From the NCBI GenBank assembly GCA_001931535.1, contig CP016211.1, forward strand, positions 2,508,501-2,572,500: a DNA stretch of 64,000 nucleotides, in the 5' to 3' direction. Numbering within the stretch: position 1 is the stretch's first letter; each line of letters opens with the position of its first letter. Both the position numbers and the translations under genes were made by a program. The notes under the pieces were generated by a model. It made no database searches, was not told where the DNA came from, and saw nothing but the letters and a program-made list of their open reading frames with translations. Positions 1 to 9,219 of this stretch are shown one piece after another. Source of the DNA: Minicystis rosea (lineage in GTDB: Bacteria > Myxococcota_A > Polyangia > Polyangiales > Polyangiaceae).

Positions 1-1
1 C

Positions 2-910
2 CACGTGCGTGAAGGACGGTTCCAGCGGAGCCTCGCCTTCGTGGTCGCTGGATCGGCCGTGCTCGCCGGGATCGAGGTGACGTACGAGCACTACCGCGGC
101 AGCTACGGCAACCAGCTCATGTACACGCCGGTCGCGCTGACGCCGCCGATCCTCACCGCAGGCTTGTGGTGTGTCTTCGATCGCCGCGCCGCCCGCGCCG
201 CGCTGCCGCTCACCTCGCTGCTCGTGCTCGCCGACGGCATGCTCGGCTTCGCGTTTCACGTTCGAGGCATCGCGCGCAAGCCGGGCGGGTGGAGCCTTCC
301 GGTCTTCAACGTGATCATGGGGCCGCCGCTCTTCGCGCCGCTGCTCTTCGCGGTGCCCGGTTACCTCGGGCTCGTCGCTTCGCTGCTCCGCCGCGAGGAC
401 GATCCACGCGGCCGCTTCCTCCCGCCGTTCGCGCTGCGGCGGCCCGCGTGGCTCGATCTCTTGCCCGCGCGGATCTCGCGCGAGGGCATCTCGCTCTGGC
501 ACGAGGTCCGCGAAGGTCGCTTCCAGAAGCACGTCGCCGGGGCGGCCGCGGCGTCGGCGATCTTCAGCGGGATCGAGGCGCTCTACTCGCACTACAAGAA
601 CAACTTCACCCACTGGTCGCAGTGGACACCGGTGGTCATCGCGCCGGCGCTCGCGGCCGCGGGCTGCGGCGCCATCGCGAGCCGCACGGTCGCGCGCACG
701 CTGCTGCCTCTCGCCTCCGCGCTCGCGGTCGCCGATGGGCTCCTCGGCTTCTTCTTTCACGGGCGCGGCGTCGCGCGCCGGCCCGGCGGCCTGAAGATGC
801 CTCTCTACAACATCATGTACGGGCCTCCGATCTTCGCCCCGCTCTTGCTCGCGGCCTCGGGATCGATGGGCCTTCTCGCGAGCCTGTTGCGAAGGGAGCG
901 CAGCCGATGA
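2..910 (+). CDS. Membrane protein with internal duplication (5' end probably outside window)
   Basis: The product is hydrophobic and made of two homologous halves of about 130-150 residues. Each half starts with a VREGRFQ motif, carries an H/F-rich segment (FHVRGIARKPGG in half one, FHGRGVARRPGG in half two), then a GPP(L/I)FAPLL stretch and a closing SLLRRE. Each half looks able to form three to four membrane helices. A GTG at 5 could be the start, but the second copy has residues before VREGRFQ and the frame stays open to the window edge, so the true start is probably upstream. It ends 4 bases into the next gene (ATGA overlap at 907), so it is co-transcribed with the dehydrogenase-like pair. 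This suggests a membrane partner for that pair. I know no family name for it. Confidence 0.6.
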   Translation, partial: HVREGRFQRSLAFVVAGSAVLAGIEVTYEHYRGSYGNQLMYTPVALTPPILTAGLWCVFDRRAARAALPLTSLLVLADGMLGFAFHVRGIARKPGGWSLPVFNVIMGPPLFAPLLFAVPGYLGLVASLLRREDDPRGRFLPPFALRRPAWLDLLPARISREGISLWHEVREGRFQKHVAGAAAASAIFSGIEALYSHYKNNFTHWSQWTPVVIAPALAAAGCGAIASRTVARTLLPLASALAVADGLLGFFFHGRGVARRPGGLKMPLYNIMYGPPIFAPLLLAASGSMGLLASLLRRERSR

Positions 911-1670
911 GCAATCGCAAACGCTGGGTCGTCGATCCGCGGACGCGCGAGCCGTTGTTGCCGCGCGCGCAGCCGGGCTATTACCCCGGCTATCGCACGC
1001 TCGATCAGGCGGACGTCTGGGACGAGGCGACGCGCGGGGTGGTGGAGTCGCGCGTGCGCGAGGTCCCGCCCATCCGCTTCTTCACGCCCGCGGAGCGGCG
1101 CACGATGGAGGCTGTCTGCGACACGGTGCTGCCGCAGGACGATCGCGACGACGCGCACACGATCCCCATCGTGCCGCGCATCGACGAGCGCCTCCACACG
1201 GGCCGCGGCGACGGCTACCGCTACGAGGACATGCCGCCGGACGCGGAGGCGTTCCGGCTCGGGATCCAGGGCATCGAGGCCGTCGCGCAGCATCGCCACG
1301 GGCGATCCTTCGCCGATCTCGACCCGCTCCAGCAACACGCCATCATGAAGGCGCTGCACGACGGCAAGCCCGACGCCGGCCAAGACATCTGGTCGCGCAT
1401 GCCGGCGCACCGCTTCTTCCTCCTGCTGATGAAGGACGTGGTCGACGTCTATTACGCGCACCCGTTCGCGTGGGACGAGATCGGTTTCGGCGGGCCCGCG
1501 TACCCGCGTGGTTACATGCGGCTCGAGCGTGGCGAGCCGGAGCCCTGGGAAGTCTCCGAGCAGCGCTACGCCTGGGAGCCCGCTGCCGAGGCCGCGCCGG
1601 CGATCCTCTATGAAGGCGTGGGGGAACGTTCACGCACCACGCCGTGCCCGGGCAAGGAGGGACGCATTGA
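907..1670 (+). CDS. Gluconate 2-dehydrogenase subunit 3-like protein (frameshifted in this sequence)
   Basis: The N-terminal 235 residues resemble the small gamma subunit (subunit 3) that accompanies membrane-bound GMC flavoprotein dehydrogenases: a FFTPAERRTMEAVCDTVLPQD segment and a WDEIGFGGPAYPRGYM segment. The frame does not stop before the next gene but runs about 480 bases into it. If one G is added to the run of five G at 1620-1624, the protein ends GTFTHHAVPGQGGTH and stops with a TGA at 1668-1670 that overlaps the ATG of the following GMC gene. The corrected length is 254 residues, normal for this subunit. I infer a one-base loss, through sequencing error or mutation. The start is the ATG overlapping the upstream stop. 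Confidence 0.65.
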
Positions 1671-3361
1671 TGAAGGGCCATCGCCTCGGCCCCATCCAGC
1701 GCATCGACGTGCCCATGCGTCGCTACTCGACGCGCGAGATCGTCGACGTCGTGATCGTCGGCGTGGGCGCGGCGGGCGGCGTGTTGCTCCAGCGCCTCGC
1801 GCGCGCCGGGCTCTCGGTCGTCGGTATCGAGGCGGGCCCCTTCTGGGACACCGAGCGCGATTGGGTGAGCGACGAGGCTGGATCGCACAAGCTCTACTGG
1901 ACCGAGCCGCGCGTGACGGGCGGCGCGCACCCGCTCACCCTGGGATCCAACAACAGCGGGCGCGGCGTGGGCGGCGGCACGGTGCACTGGGCCGCGTTCA
2001 CGCCGAGGCTTCATCCCTCGGACTTCCGCGTCCACACCGAGGATGGCGTCGGCATCGACTGGCCGATGTCCTACGAGGCGCTCAAGCCGTATTACGAGCT
2101 TCTCGAGAAGGAGATCCCCGTCTCCGGCCCCGCGTACTTCCCCTGGGGTGATCCGCATGGCTATGCGTACGGACCGCATCCCATGGGCGCGATGGGCGAC
2201 GTGCTCATCCGCGGCTGCACCAAGCTCGGTATCCGCGTGAGCGCGGGCGGCCCGGTGGCAATCCTCGCCGGATCGCACGGCGACAGGCCGCATTGCATCT
2301 ATCGAGGCTTTTGCATCCAGGGCTGCAAGGTCGGTGCGAAGCAGAGCACCCTCATTTCGCACGTGCCTGACGCGATCGCGCGGGGCGCGGAGATCCGCGG
2401 CGACTCGATGGTCACGCGCATCAACCTCGGCAAGGACGGGCTCGTCACGGGCGTGACCTATGTCGATCCCGAGGGCCGCGAGATCGAGCAGCGGGCGCGC
2501 GCCGTCATCGTCAGCGGATATGCCATCGAGACACCGCGCCTGCTCCTCAACTCGGCATGTCCCGGCTTCGAGAACGGCCTCGCCAACGCGAGCGGCACGG
2601 TCGGCAAATACCTCATGGCGCAGGCGGGCAACGTGATCCTCGGCCGCTTCGCCGAGCTTCAGCGCATGTACAAGGCCCCTCCCGCGCACGCGCTCACGGA
2701 GGCGTTCTACGAGACCGATCCGAAGCGCGGCTTCGCCCGCGGGTTCGCCATTCAGACGGTGGGCCCGCTGCCCATCGCCTTCGCCAAACAGATGATGGTG
2801 GCGAAGGGCGCTTGGGGATGGGGGATGCGACAGGTCATGATGGATTACAACCACTGGGCGGCGATTGCGCTCTTGGGCGAGATCCTGCCTTGGGAGGACA
2901 ACCGCGTAGCGCTCGCCGACGAGAAGGATCGGCACGGTCTACGCGTCGCGAAGGTGACGTTCAACCTGCACGACAACGATCAGAAGCTGATCGATTTCGG
3001 CAAGAACAAGGTCATGGACGTGATGCGGGCCGCGGGCGCCGAGGAGGTCGTGCAGGAGGAGCGCTTCGCCCATCTCGTCGGCGCGGCGCGCATGGGCGAC
3101 GATCCGCGCACCTCGGTGGTCGATCGATTCGGGCGCACGCACGACATCCCGAACCTCTTCATCTGCGACGGCAGCATCCTGCCCACGCAGGGGTCGGCGA
3201 ACCCGGGGCTGACCATTCAAGCCCTCGCGGCCCGCACGGCCGATTACATCCTCGCGCAGGGCAAAGACGTCTTCACGCGCCGCGCGACGATGGAGGAGCC
3301 TCGCGTCCGACGCGATCTCTCTCCGCCGGGCACTTGGGGAAAGGGCGTGCCGCGGCTTTGA
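1670..3361 (+). CDS. GMC-family FAD-dependent oxidoreductase
   Basis: This is the catalytic flavoprotein of the gluconate/sorbose/cholesterol-oxidase type that oxidises an alcohol or sugar. The FAD dinucleotide fold is at residues 27-50 (DVVIVGVGAAGG, then GIEAG). NNSGRGVGGGTVHWAAFTPR is the GMC signature near residue 100, and the C-terminal block GSILPTQGSANPGLTIQALA closes the FAD site. HLVGAARMG carries a likely active-site histidine. The start ATG at 1670 overlaps the restored stop of the small subunit and follows GGAGG at 1656-1660. The length of 563 residues suits subunit 2 of three-component dehydrogenases. No cytochrome c subunit follows; the electron acceptor may be the upstream membrane protein or lie elsewhere. 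The substrate is not predictable. Confidence 0.88.
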   Translation: MKGHRLGPIQRIDVPMRRYSTREIVDVVIVGVGAAGGVLLQRLARAGLSVVGIEAGPFWDTERDWVSDEAGSHKLYWTEPRVTGGAHPLTLGSNNSGRGVGGGTVHWAAFTPRLHPSDFRVHTEDGVGIDWPMSYEALKPYYELLEKEIPVSGPAYFPWGDPHGYAYGPHPMGAMGDVLIRGCTKLGIRVSAGGPVAILAGSHGDRPHCIYRGFCIQGCKVGAKQSTLISHVPDAIARGAEIRGDSMVTRINLGKDGLVTGVTYVDPEGREIEQRARAVIVSGYAIETPRLLLNSACPGFENGLANASGTVGKYLMAQAGNVILGRFAELQRMYKAPPAHALTEAFYETDPKRGFARGFAIQTVGPLPIAFAKQMMVAKGAWGWGMRQVMMDYNHWAAIALLGEILPWEDNRVALADEKDRHGLRVAKVTFNLHDNDQKLIDFGKNKVMDVMRAAGAEEVVQEERFAHLVGAARMGDDPRTSVVDRFGRTHDIPNLFICDGSILPTQGSANPGLTIQALAARTADYILAQGKDVFTRRATMEEPRVRRDLSPPGTWGKGVPRL

Positions 3362-3550
3362 ATGGGCCGCAGCCCCATCGTGGTTGAGCGCCGGGCCATG
3401 GACTCTCCATCTCCTCGATGAGAGCGGTGCTCAGCGGATACCGATACGATACCAACAGCTCTCGAGCCATGCGCGGGCATCGGCGGGAGTTACGGCCCCG
3501 ATGCCTTCGCCCATCGCGCTCGCGACGTCGTCGGACGGAGCCTGGCACCT

Positions 3551-4492
3551 TCACGGCGTCAGCACGATGCGCTCCGAGGAATGTGCGGGTGCGGTCCACG
3601 CTTGCTCGACGTCGCGGAGCGGTACGGCCTTGGCGTCGATGCGGAACGTCCCCCGTGCGATCTCCTTCACGAGCGCCGGCAGCTCCTTCAGGATCTCGCG
3701 GCCGGGGACCGACCCGATGCCGCTGCCGACGATTTGAAAATTTGCGGCGCGCAGCATGGCCGCCGGAACCGGCGCCGTTTGCCCTGCGACCGACCCAACT
3801 TCGACCCACGTGAGCGAACGGCTGCGATCGGCGCGCTCCGTCACGATCCGCTCCATCGCGAGCGCCGAAGCCTCGCCCCAGACGAAGTCCAAGACGATGT
3901 CGAGGTCGCGCGAGAGGTGGCCCAGCTTCGGGTCGGTGAGCGTCACGACGTCGGTGGCTCCCAGCGCTCGCATCCGCTCGAGCCGCTGCTCGTCGCGCCC
4001 CGCGGCGATGATCTGCGACGCACCGAGGTGACGAGCGATCTGGACGGCCATGCTCCCCGCGTTGCCGCCCGCGCCGAGGACCAGGACGCGTGCCTTCCTC
4101 TTGAGCGGCACGCGACACCGCAGGGCGAGCCAGGCGCCCATCGCGGGGTTCATCGCGGCGGCGACCGTCACCGGATCGGCGTCACGCGGAAGGACCATGC
4201 TGTGGTCGAGCTCGACGACGGTTTTGTCCGCCATCGAACCGAACTGCGTCTCTCCCAGAACGAAGTACCGGAGCTTCCCATCGGCGTCGCGCCCCACGCC
4301 GTCCATGCCCGGAACGAGCGGGAGCGTGGGGGTGTGCATGTAGTGCTTGCCGGTCGCTCGCGCGCGGGTGAGGTGGTGCAGCCCCGCTGCGAGCACTTCG
4401 ACGACTGTCTCACCACGATCCCTGGGGCGGGGCTCGGCGAAGTCCTCGTAGCGGGGAGAAGCATCGAACGACGTGATGACGGCGGCTTTCAT
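3551..4492 (-). CDS. Medium-chain dehydrogenase/reductase, quinone-oxidoreductase-like
   Basis: The 313-residue protein has the GroES-like N-terminal half and a Rossmann half with VLVLGAGGNAGSMAVQIARHLGA at about residue 135, the NADPH-binding loop of zinc-independent MDR enzymes. No catalytic zinc cysteine/histidine set is apparent, so quinone or enone reduction is more likely than zinc alcohol dehydrogenase activity. The ATG at 4492 is chosen because it has AAGGAG a few bases upstream and begins MKAAVITSFD, the usual family start. It is divergent from the MarR gene, with an 88-bp gap holding a palindrome, so it is probably the target of that regulator, for example in response to electrophiles or phenolics (inference). 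Confidence 0.85.
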   Translation of the reverse strand: MKAAVITSFDASPRYEDFAEPRPRDRGETVVEVLAAGLHHLTRARATGKHYMHTPTLPLVPGMDGVGRDADGKLRYFVLGETQFGSMADKTVVELDHSMVLPRDADPVTVAAAMNPAMGAWLALRCRVPLKRKARVLVLGAGGNAGSMAVQIARHLGASQIIAAGRDEQRLERMRALGATDVVTLTDPKLGHLSRDLDIVLDFVWGEASALAMERIVTERADRSRSLTWVEVGSVAGQTAPVPAAMLRAANFQIVGSGIGSVPGREILKELPALVKEIARGTFRIDAKAVPLRDVEQAWTAPAHSSERIVLTP

Positions 4493-4521
4493 GGGGGCTC
4501 CTTGGTTTGACGCACGCGACA

Positions 4522-4544
4522 TTTGGTTCGCGATGCAAACCAAA
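4522..4544. promoter_or_regulatory. Palindromic operator candidate for the MarR regulator
   Basis: TTTGGTT, nine bases, then AACCAAA forms a perfect 7-bp inverted repeat in the gap between the divergent oxidoreductase and MarR genes. Its size and position fit a MarR-dimer site that would repress both genes. A second, wider pair (TGGTTCG and CGAACCA) overlaps it. Confidence 0.55.
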
Positions 4545-4580
4545 TTGATTCGTACTACGAACCATGTCAAGCTCCCATCC

Positions 4581-5030
4581 ATGGTGACGGCGAAATCAGC
4601 GGAGCGTCCCGCGTCTCCTCGCGAAGGGCTCATCGATGCGCTCGTTCAGGCGAGCTTCGTCACGATGGCCGTGCTGAGCCGGATCGGCTCCGAGAACGAT
4701 CTCTCTCTCACGCAGCTGCGAGTCCTGGGAATTCTGCGTGACCGACGTCTACGGATGTCTGCCTTGGCGGACTATCTCGGGCTCGAGAGGTCGACGATCT
4801 CCGGGCTCATCGACCGCGCCGCGACGAAGGGCATGGTCGCGCGTGCTCCCAGCGCAGAGGATGGCCGCGCGATGGACGTCTTCCTGACGAAGGACGGGGC
4901 GCGACTCGTCGAGCGCCTGCGCTCGGAGCTCGAACGGGAGCTCGCGCCACTGCTCCATCGCCTTGAGTCGGGAGAGCAAAGGATGCTCGAGCGACTTCTT
5001 CGGCAGATGCTCGATGGCCAGGATGACTGA
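4581..5030 (+). CDS. MarR-family transcriptional regulator
   Basis: The 149-residue protein has the size and helical pattern of MarR dimers. The winged-helix core is LTQLRVLGILRDRRLRMSALADYLGLERSTISGLIDRAATKGMV at residues 40-85, followed by the wing (SAEDGRAMDVFLTKDGARLV). The ATG at 4581 gives a standard family length; an in-frame ATG at 4473 would begin inside the neighbouring gene and add unrelated sequence. It is divergent from the MDR oxidoreductase and probably represses it and itself through the palindrome at 4522-4544. The ligand is unknown. Confidence 0.88.
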   Translation: MVTAKSAERPASPREGLIDALVQASFVTMAVLSRIGSENDLSLTQLRVLGILRDRRLRMSALADYLGLERSTISGLIDRAATKGMVARAPSAEDGRAMDVFLTKDGARLVERLRSELERELAPLLHRLESGEQRMLERLLRQMLDGQDD

Positions 5031-5094
5031 CCGCGTCTCCGACGAGCTTTGCCTCCCCGGAGCGTGATTGTGCCCGAATCAGCCGAGCACCGAT

Positions 5095-6795
5095 CTACAG
5101 GCCTGACTGCGTCGACAGCAGGCGGAGCACCGCAGGCCCCGGGGGCACCGCGCGGCGGAGGCCGGAGGGCGGGAGGGGCGCTCCACCCGGCGGGGCGGGC
5201 GTCCCGTCGCCCCAGTCGTCGGCGGTGCCCCACCACTTCTCGGCGAACGCCGCGGTCGTCGCGGAGAAGGCCACAGGCAGCATCCCGCTCTCGCAGGAGG
5301 TGTCCACGGCGCCGTCGCCTTCGATGAACGCGGCGACGATGCGCGTGCCGCAGTGGTCCTTGGTGTCGGCGGCCATCGGCGAGCCCATCGAGGGCACGTG
5401 GGAGGCGCCCGGGAGCATCACGAACGCCTTGTTCGGGTAGAGCTGCGTGATCGCGCCCGCCTGGGTCGGCGGCGTGCGCGAGTCGAGGCCGCCCGCGAGC
5501 CACAGGAGGGGCGCGCTCGTCGACACGGGGACGGGGAGGTCGGCCGCGTCGGACGGCGGCAGTGGCCACGTGGCGCGCAGATCGGCGATCGACGCCGGGT
5601 ACGAGGAGCCCACCAGGAACGTCTGCGCCTGCGCGGCCGCGTCGAGCTCGATCGCGGTGGGCTCGGGCTGGCCCGGGAGGTTCCACAGCTCCGAGAGCGC
5701 GATGTTGTACTGCAAGACCCCCGAGTTCAGGAACGGCACGTCCGCGTAGGCGTCGTTCACCGCCTTCGAGTACGCGTTCACCAGGAACTGGAGCGCCTTC
5801 ACGTCGTCGGTGTTGCAGCGCTCGAGCCGGTGCACGAGGGGGAAGACGAGCGCGCGCGCGTAGGTGCCCTCGACGAGCAGGGACATCCACGTGCGTGCGG
5901 TGGAGGCGTCGAACCCGGCGCACGTCTGCGTGGCGAGCTTGGTCATGACCTCCTGCACCTTGGTCAGCGCCGGCCCGCCCAAATGCTGCTGGCACGAGGC
6001 ATCGGCGTCGCAGGCCGCCGCGAAGAGCTTGCCGATCTCGTCCACGCCGCGGTCGTACTGCACGAAGGCAAAGTGGTTCGGCGTCATGAAGCCGTCGAAG
6101 ATGAAGCCGTCGATCGTGGAGGGCGCCACCTGGAGCGTGCGGTGCGCCCAGTGCGTGCCGTACGACCCTCCCCAGACGTAGACCTTCTGGCCGGGCGAGC
6201 GCACCGCCTCGATCGCGCTGGTGAGATCGAGCGCCGCCTGCCGCGTGGTGAAGTACCGGAGCCGATCCCGGTCGCCGTTCTTCGCGAGGGACGCGAGGCA
6301 GCTCTTCACCAGGGAGGGGTTCAGCGAGTAGCCGCCGTTGGTGCCGGCCTTGTCCTGCTGCGGGCAGGTGAGCCGGTGCGAGTGGCCCGTCCCGCGATGA
6401 TCGATGACGTAGATGTCGGCGTCGGGCATGCGCGCCGCGAGATCGGGGATCTCGCCGGTGAAGACGCTCCCGGACTGGCCCGGCCCGCCCGCGAGCAGCC
6501 AGACCTGGCGCTTGGCGGCGCCGCTCGCGGGGTGCCGCGCGATGTGCAGGTCGATGGTCTCGCCGCCCGGTGCCCCGTGATCGAGCGGCACCTGGAGCGT
6601 GGCGCACTCGCTGATGTAGCCCTCCGGGCACGCACCGAACGTGACCGCCGGAGGCCCGGCGTCCGCGCCGCCGCCGCTGCTCGTCGTCATCGTGGATCCG
6701 CCGGCGCCGCCGTCACCCGGCGTGTTGCCGCCGCCGGAGCACGCCGACACGAGCGCGGCCAGGAGCGCCGGCGCGCAGAGATCTCGGAACATCAT
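5095..6795 (-). CDS. Secreted lipoprotein alpha/beta hydrolase, TAP-like (peptidase S33 type)
   Basis: The 566-residue protein begins with a lipoprotein signal ending LVSAC at residue ~19, followed by a Gly/Ser-rich linker to about residue 50. The hydrolase body shows GGPG (oxyanion loop, about residue 105), the nucleophile elbow GGSYGT (Ser near 211), the acid in GGLDSRTPP (near 436) and the His in GASHVPS (near 466). This layout matches tripeptidyl aminopeptidase-like hydrolases (TAP-like C-terminal domain) that trim short peptides outside the cell. The start is the first of two adjacent ATG codons, with AGGAGG eight bases upstream. The AraC-type gene is divergent and may control it. The last 40 residues are Pro/Gly-rich and not part of the fold. 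Confidence 0.85.
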   Translation of the reverse strand: MMFRDLCAPALLAALVSACSGGGNTPGDGGAGGSTMTTSSGGGADAGPPAVTFGACPEGYISECATLQVPLDHGAPGGETIDLHIARHPASGAAKRQVWLLAGGPGQSGSVFTGEIPDLAARMPDADIYVIDHRGTGHSHRLTCPQQDKAGTNGGYSLNPSLVKSCLASLAKNGDRDRLRYFTTRQAALDLTSAIEAVRSPGQKVYVWGGSYGTHWAHRTLQVAPSTIDGFIFDGFMTPNHFAFVQYDRGVDEIGKLFAAACDADASCQQHLGGPALTKVQEVMTKLATQTCAGFDASTARTWMSLLVEGTYARALVFPLVHRLERCNTDDVKALQFLVNAYSKAVNDAYADVPFLNSGVLQYNIALSELWNLPGQPEPTAIELDAAAQAQTFLVGSSYPASIADLRATWPLPPSDAADLPVPVSTSAPLLWLAGGLDSRTPPTQAGAITQLYPNKAFVMLPGASHVPSMGSPMAADTKDHCGTRIVAAFIEGDGAVDTSCESGMLPVAFSATTAAFAEKWWGTADDWGDGTPAPPGGAPLPPSGLRRAVPPGPAVLRLLSTQSGL

Positions 6796-6994
6796 CTGTC
6801 CATCCTCCTGCGGCCGAAGGACGAGCCGCGACAGGTCGATGGCGAGACCGTAGGAGGCGGCGACGCACCACGGTATTGCTTTGACAGGACATCGTCGCCG
6901 ACGCGCCGCCGTCAACGCGCTAACGCCCGCGCCGCGAAGATCCCCTCACGCACGCTGGATCTCGAGGGCACATCGCTTGCTGGAGACGCGCTCC

Positions 6995-7876
6995 GTGCTG
7001 TGGCTTCGTCATGAGCTCACGAACGCGGATCCCTTCGCGCGCTTCTCTCAGCACGAGCTGCGCGCGCCGGGGCTCATCGTGTTTCGCCAGCGCTTCGAGG
7101 AGGGCACCTTCGACGAGGCGCTGGAGCCGGAGGTGGCGCGGGGCGCGGCTTGGTCACGCGCGCGCGTGGTGCTGGAGGGCGAGGTGCTCGCGCGCGTCGC
7201 GGGGCGCGACGTCGTCCTCCGCCGCGGCGGCATGCTCGCGTGCGCGACCTGGTCGATGGCGCCGCTGCGCGGGCTCACCGCGACGAGCGACGTGCTCAAC
7301 GTCGCTTGGCTGAGCGGTGGTCCCCTCGGGGCGCGCGCGCCCACCGGCGACGTCGCCTCGCTCCCGGGCGCCGTGCAGGCGGCCATGGATGATCTCGCGC
7401 GCGCCATCGGCGGACACGAGCGAGCCGCGCTCGGGGGCGCGCTGCGCGCCGTGATCTCGGCCCTGCGGGCGCTCGGGATCGATCTCGACGAGGACGCGGC
7501 CACCGGCAGCGCCGGCGCCGTCGAGCCCGCGGATCACCGCTTCGCGGACGCCATCCAGGCGGTCCTCTTCCCGCTCTCCGCGCGGCCCATGGCCGCCGAT
7601 CTCGGCCACCGCCTCGACCGCAGCGATCGCCACGTTCTCCGGCTCGCGCAGCGCTACTTCGAGCGCTTCCACGTCACGGTCTCGGGCTGGCGCGAGTACG
7701 TGCACGCGATGCGGATCGGCGTCGGCATGTTCCTCGCGAGCCACCCGCGCTCGCGCACCGAGGGCGTCAGCCGGACGCTCGGATTCTCCTCGCCGACGGC
7801 GCTCTGTCACGCGTTCCACGCCGCCGGCCTGCCCTCCCCACAGGCGCTGCGAAGGGAGCTCGGGGCGGGCCGCTGA
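6995..7876 (+). CDS. AraC-family transcriptional regulator
   Basis: The C-terminal 90 residues carry two helix-turn-helix units typical of AraC proteins: MAADLGHRLDRSDRHVLRLAQRYFERFHVTVSGWREYVHAMRIG, then VSRTLGFSSPTALCHAFHAAGLPSPQALRRE. The N-terminal part (about 180 residues) is a beta-rich sensor region with no clear family. GTG at 6995 is preferred because GGAG lies seven bases upstream; an ATG at 6881 is possible but would begin in the divergent hydrolase promoter. 293 residues is a normal AraC size. The probable target is the divergent hydrolase; the effector is unknown. Confidence 0.75.
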   Translation: MLWLRHELTNADPFARFSQHELRAPGLIVFRQRFEEGTFDEALEPEVARGAAWSRARVVLEGEVLARVAGRDVVLRRGGMLACATWSMAPLRGLTATSDVLNVAWLSGGPLGARAPTGDVASLPGAVQAAMDDLARAIGGHERAALGGALRAVISALRALGIDLDEDAATGSAGAVEPADHRFADAIQAVLFPLSARPMAADLGHRLDRSDRHVLRLAQRYFERFHVTVSGWREYVHAMRIGVGMFLASHPRSRTEGVSRTLGFSSPTALCHAFHAAGLPSPQALRRELGAGR

Positions 7877-7916
7877 ACGGTGCGCGCCCCGGCGAACGAC
7901 GCTGCGGGGATCTCCG

Positions 7917-8999
7917 TCACATGCAGCCGATGCGCTCGGTGCTGACCACGACGTCGTCGAACCAGACGCGGTTCGCGTGGTCGTTCACGTCCCACGTCTC
8001 GTTGTAGTGCTGGAGACGCACCATGTTGAGCTGCAGGGCAGGGGTCGTGCGGAAGCCCATGTCCTTCTTCTCGTTGGCGAGCACGCCGTCGACCCAATAG
8101 GCCATCTCGCCGTCCTTCTGACCGACGGTGTTGACCTTCATCATCATCTCGAGACAGAACCACTCGTCCTTGGGGAAAGCCACGTGGGCCGATGGATGGA
8201 AGTCGTTGCCCCAGCAGCACTCGAGGCCGTTCATGCAGGGTAGCCCGCGCGCCGCGCAGCCATCGCACACCGCCTGAGCGTCGTTGTAGCTGTTGCACGC
8301 CTTCTCCGAATCGCAGCTCATCTCGGGGAAGTACGTATAGAAGTAGCTGTCGTGGGAGTCGGCCTCGAAGTCGACGGTGGTGCCGGTGGCTTTGCTGCCG
8401 TTCGGCCGGCAGCCCGCGTTCCCATACGCATCCCAATACTGCTGGCTGCCGGCGATGGCCAGGAAGTGGTGCGCGCGCTCGTGGTCGGGGGCGAGCTTCA
8501 CGTAAGCGCGGAAGTAGAGCTGATCGTACCCCTGGAGGGCGCAGCCCGGCTCGTTCTCACCCTGGCAGGTTCGATACATGAGATCCGCCCCTTGGTAACC
8601 GGCGCTGGCAGCGGCGGGCATGTAGAGCGACCAATTCCCGGTGTGCGCCTCGTTGGACGAGGTCATGCGGCCTGGGTCGTCGGCGCCGATGTTCTCGGTC
8701 CATCGGCCCGAGGAGCGCCACGCGGCATAGCCGTCGGCCATCGCCTCGAAGTCGTCGCACAGGAGCCACGCCGGGTGCGGGTGTTGGCAGTCGTAGCTCG
8801 GTAGAGCCCCGTCGACGGGCGGCGCGCCGCCGGGCGATCCGCCGCCCACACTCGTCCCGCCGCCCTGAGCCGTTCCCCCATCGTGCGATGTCGCCGCGCC
8901 GCCTTGGCCACCGCCGCCGGTGCCATGGGAAGAGCTCGAGCAGGCAGCGAACGAGGCACCGGCGGTGAACATCGCTGCTGCGACCAAGGTTCGATTCAT
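7917..8999 (-). CDS. Secreted lipoprotein, lectin/polysaccharide-lyase-like beta-sandwich (paralogue 1)
   Basis: The protein has a signal peptide with a lipobox-like AAC, a Gly/Ser/Thr-rich linker to about residue 65, and a beta-rich domain to the end. The domain holds a WFCLEMMMKVNTVGQKDGEM stretch and ends VWFDDVVVSTERIGCM. Both are shared with the lipoprotein at 10706-11866 and in weaker form with others in this region. The W..E...N..GQ.DG pattern is that of concanavalin-like domains such as heparin-lyase/alginate-lyase families. I infer polysaccharide binding or cleavage at the cell surface. Ten or more cysteines suggest disulfides. ATG 8999 gives the best signal peptide; ATG 9023 is an alternative. 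Confidence 0.65.
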   Translation of the reverse strand: MNRTLVAAAMFTAGASFAACSSSSHGTGGGGQGGAATSHDGGTAQGGGTSVGGGSPGGAPPVDGALPSYDCQHPHPAWLLCDDFEAMADGYAAWRSSGRWTENIGADDPGRMTSSNEAHTGNWSLYMPAAASAGYQGADLMYRTCQGENEPGCALQGYDQLYFRAYVKLAPDHERAHHFLAIAGSQQYWDAYGNAGCRPNGSKATGTTVDFEADSHDSYFYTYFPEMSCDSEKACNSYNDAQAVCDGCAARGLPCMNGLECCWGNDFHPSAHVAFPKDEWFCLEMMMKVNTVGQKDGEMAYWVDGVLANEKKDMGFRTTPALQLNMVRLQHYNETWDVNDHANRVWFDDVVVSTERIGCM

Positions 9000-9092
9000 G
9001 GCGGAGAGAACGACGCGAGGCATGCTCGACCGTTTTGCAATCGGCAGACCACCGCCGAAAAGAGCGTTCCTCGTTCCTTCTGGGGCTCCGGG

Positions 9093-9109
9093 GCGATCTC
9101 CGAGATCGC
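9093..9109. promoter_or_regulatory. Recurrent palindrome, copy 1
   Basis: GCGATCTC-C-GAGATCGC is a perfect 8-bp inverted repeat with a one-base centre. It lies about 95 bases upstream of the lipoprotein that starts at 8999. The same motif recurs in other gaps of this region, so it may be an operator. Confidence 0.45.
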
Positions 9110-9219
9110 AGCGCAAAGAGATGATCGCACACCCCGTGTCGCCGACCGGGACCTCGAAGCGATGACGCGAGTGCAGATTCAGAGTCTCCGCCCACGGCAC
9201 CTCGGCTCGTCGCTCGCGC

